7,267 bases of DNA from CAZTKP01 sp964614215 (lineage in GTDB: Bacteria; UBP6; UBA1177). The notes under the pieces were generated by a model. The model was not told where the DNA came from and did no database searches. It was given only the letters and a program-made list of their open reading frames with translations. Of the stretch, positions 5,452 to 7,267 are shown piece after piece. The position numbers were made by a program, and so were the translations under genes. The stretch is taken from the NCBI GenBank assembly GCA_964614215.1, contig CAZTKP010000135.1, forward strand, positions 1 to 7,267, given 5' to 3'. How positions within the stretch are numbered: position 1 is the first letter of the stretch; each line of letters opens with the position of its first letter.

Positions 5452-7264
5452 TAATTTCTCCATTTATCAGTTTATTGAACTCTTCTTCATTTATCACTTT
5501 TACGCCTAGTTTTTCGGCTTTTACGAGCTTACTTCCCGCCTTTTCTCCAGCGAGTAGGTAGTTTGTCTTTTTGCTGACCGATCCTGAGACTTTTCCGCCT
5601 CTTTCCTTTATCATTTCTGCAAAGACTGGTCTTGGTTGGGAGAGTTCTCCGGTGATGACAAAGGTTGTGTCTTTAAATATCAGCAGAGATTCATCGATCT
5701 TTTCAGGGTAGATAAACTCAAGTTTTTCCTTAAGCACTTCAATTTCCCGAATATTGTCTGGGTTATTGAAGAATGTCACGATCGAGTTTGCGACTGTTTC
5801 ACCGATGTTGTCAATTGCGACGAGTGTTTCTGTGTCAACATTCATCAGTTCATCAATATCAAACCTCTTTGCGAGTTCCCCTGCGAGAAACTCACCGATC
5901 CCGTCAATTCCAAGCGCGTAGAGGAAGCTCTGAAACTTAACCTTGCGGCTTTTTTCAATAGATTCAAGGAGTTTTGACACACTTTTTTCACCCCAGCCGG
6001 GCTCCATCATCAGGAACATTGAGTAATCTCGAATGGAAAAAACACCTGAAACGTTCTTAAGCCAGCCTTTGTTGAACAGGAAATCAACCTGCTTTTCTCC
6101 AAGTCCGTCNNNNNNNNNNNNNNNNNNNNNNNNNNNNNNNNNNNNNNNNNNNNNNNNNNNNNNNNNNNNNNNNNNNNNNNNNNNNNNNNNNNNNNNNNNN
6201 NNNNNNNNNTTGTGCAAAGTTGCGCGTTTTACGACAACTCCGCCTATTTCGACTGCTTCAAGTTCAGCAACTGGTGTCACTGTTCCCGTTCTGCCCACCT
6301 GCCATGTTATTTCGTTGAGTTTTGTGGTCTTTTCAACTGCGGGAAGTTTGTAGGCTATCGCCCACCGCGGTGATTTTGTGAGCACGCCCGCCCTTTTCTG
6401 CTCGCTGAAACTGTTGAGCTTGATAACTAGTCCGTCAATGTCGTAAGGAAGCTCTGCTCTTTTTGCGATAACTTCATCAATGAGCTTTTCAATTTCGACT
6501 ATCTTTTTGAGTTTCATGAACTCGGGAGTTCTGAACCCGAGCGATCTAAGTTTTTCATGAAGTTCTATCTGAGATGTGATTCCGCTTTCGCCCTCACCCG
6601 TTGTTCCGTATGCGAAGAATTTTAAGTTTCGAGTGGCTGTAACTCTTGAATCAAGCTGTCTAAGTGATCCCGCAGCCGCGTTTCTCGGGTTAGCAAACGG
6701 TTTTTCGCCGCTTTTGAGCCTTTTTTCGTTTACATCGCTGAAACTTTCAAGGGGAAGGTAGACCTCGCCCCTTATCTCAACTTTTGCAATAGACGCAAAT
6801 TCTTTTATCTCAAGTGGAATATTTCGCACAGTCGCCACATTTTCCGTGACATCCTCACCGGTTTCACCGTCTCCGCGAGTTGCAGCGCGTGTGTACTTCC
6901 CGAATTCGTAAAGAACGTTAACCGCCAGACCGTCGATCTTATATTCAGCAACGTAACCATCTTCCACGTCAAATTCCAGACGATTGAAAAATGCTTCGAC
7001 CTCTTCAACATCAAAAGCATCGTCCAGAGACATCATTTTCTCTGAGTGGACAACTTTGGAAAAACCTTCGCGGATGCCTGCACCTACTCTCATTGATGGT
7101 GAGTATGGGACTTTGAGCTCCGGGTGAGCACGCTCAATATCTATCAGTTCACGGTACTTTTTGTCGTACTCCGCATCACTCATAAATGGTGCGTCATCAC
7201 GGTAGTATGCCACTGAAGCTTTGTTGAGAAGTTCTACAAGCTCAAGGTAACGATCCTGCATCAT
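5435..7264 (-). CDS. ligA: NAD+-dependent DNA ligase LigA, interrupted by a 100-N assembly gap
   Basis: LigA seals 3'-OH/5'-phosphate nicks in replication and repair, using NAD+ to adenylate its active-site lysine. Domains in order: Ia (1-75, with AYYRDDAP and SDAEYD); adenylation domain with KIDG (109-112, Lys109 nucleophile), RGEVYLP (165-171), ANPRNAAAGSLRQLD (191-205), DIDGLVIK (275-282) and SPRWAIAYK (298-306); start of the OB fold up to RATLH (347-351); then the gap (6110-6209). After it come helix-hairpin-helix repeats (about 386-490, including YALGIDGIGE) and a C-terminal BRCT domain (about 526-600, FVITGELS and GSVSKKTNYLLAGEKAGSK). The rest of the OB fold and the four-Cys zinc finger fall in the gap. 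The start is one of two adjacent ATGs (7264 or 7261) at the window edge; the Shine-Dalgarno would lie outside, and an upstream extension cannot be excluded. Overlaps pepF at its 3' end. Confidence 0.97.
   Translation of the reverse strand: MMQDRYLELVELLNKASVAYYRDDAPFMSDAEYDKKYRELIDIERAHPELKVPYSPSMRVGAGIREGFSKVVHSEKMMSLDDAFDVEEVEAFFNRLEFDVEDGYVAEYKIDGLAVNVLYEFGKYTRAATRGDGETGEDVTENVATVRNIPLEIKEFASIAKVEIRGEVYLPLESFSDVNEKRLKSGEKPFANPRNAAAGSLRQLDSRVTATRNLKFFAYGTTGEGESGITSQIELHEKLRSLGFRTPEFMKLKKIVEIEKLIDEVIAKRAELPYDIDGLVIKLNSFSEQKRAGVLTKSPRWAIAYKLPAVEKTTKLNEITWQVGRTGTVTPVAELEAVEIGGVVVKRATLHXXXXXXXXXXXXXXXXXXXXXXXXXXXXXXXXXXDGLGEKQVDFLFNKGWLKNVSGVFSIRDYSMFLMMEPGWGEKSVSKLLESIEKSRKVKFQSFLYALGIDGIGEFLAGELAKRFDIDELMNVDTETLVAIDNIGETVANSIVTFFNNPDNIREIEVLKEKLEFIYPEKIDESLLIFKDTTFVITGELSQPRPVFAEMIKERGGKVSGSVSKKTNYLLAGEKAGSKLVKAEKLGVKVINEEEFNKLINGEINETEK
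6110..6209. other. 100-N assembly gap inside ligA
   Basis: Exactly 100 N, the customary placeholder for a gap of unknown size. Judging from typical LigA proteins, about 90 residues (roughly 270-280 bp) separate TLHN from the GLGEKQ block, so the true missing sequence is probably nearly three times longer than drawn. Confidence 0.9.
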
Positions 7265-7267
7265 TTT

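Noticed and set aside
4182..5561. Short reading frames on both strands within pepF and the end of ligA
   Set aside because: They are shadows of the conserved M3 peptidase and ligase frames.
5636..7020. Reading frames on the plus strand and an alternate minus-strand frame within ligA, one crossing the 100-N gap
   Set aside because: All lie within confidently identified ligA; one is mostly unknown bases.
1..7267. Mobile element, CRISPR array, tRNA/rRNA or toxin-antitoxin/defence system
   Set aside because: No direct-repeat array, transposase or integrase motifs, cloverleaf-like sequence or recognisable defence protein was seen on either strand.

Overview
This is an ordinary chromosomal stretch from a Gram-negative-type (diderm) bacterium of moderate GC content (about 40-45% by eye), using the standard genetic code. 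The diderm assignment rests on two lipoprotein signal peptides and on a small secreted reading frame that ends in an outer-membrane-protein-like C-terminus. I cannot name the phylum with confidence. Two runs of N (48 and 100 bases) show that this is a draft scaffold, and both affect genes.

Layout. 1-196 (minus): the 5' end of enolase (eno), running off the left edge, with its own promoter. 304-1365 (minus): a membrane-anchored endonuclease/exonuclease/phosphatase-family hydrolase. Its start codon directly abuts the stop codon of a short disrupted reading frame (1366-1568, minus), which has a signal peptide in one frame and a beta-barrel-like C-terminus in another. 1569-1717: a divergent promoter region, with a strong sigma70-type promoter pointing right. 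1718-2458 and 2442-3605 (plus): two lipoproteins in one transcription unit, overlapping by 17 bp. The first is built of ankyrin repeats and the second belongs to the DUF2891 family. 3606-3688: a convergent intergenic region, mostly an assembly gap. 3689-5451 (minus): oligoendopeptidase F (pepF). Its stop codon is lost in the gap, and its start overlaps the end of NAD+-dependent DNA ligase (ligA, 5435-7264, minus) by 17 bp. The zinc finger of LigA falls in the 100-N gap.

How the genes fit together. Eno, ligA and pepF are housekeeping genes with no shared pathway. The parts least explained by known biology are the ankyrin/DUF2891 lipoprotein pair, which is translationally coupled and probably acts in the envelope, and the broken secreted frame upstream of the nuclease-like gene. 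I see no mobile element, CRISPR array, defence system, tRNA or rRNA, and nothing that clearly amounts to a new multi-gene system.
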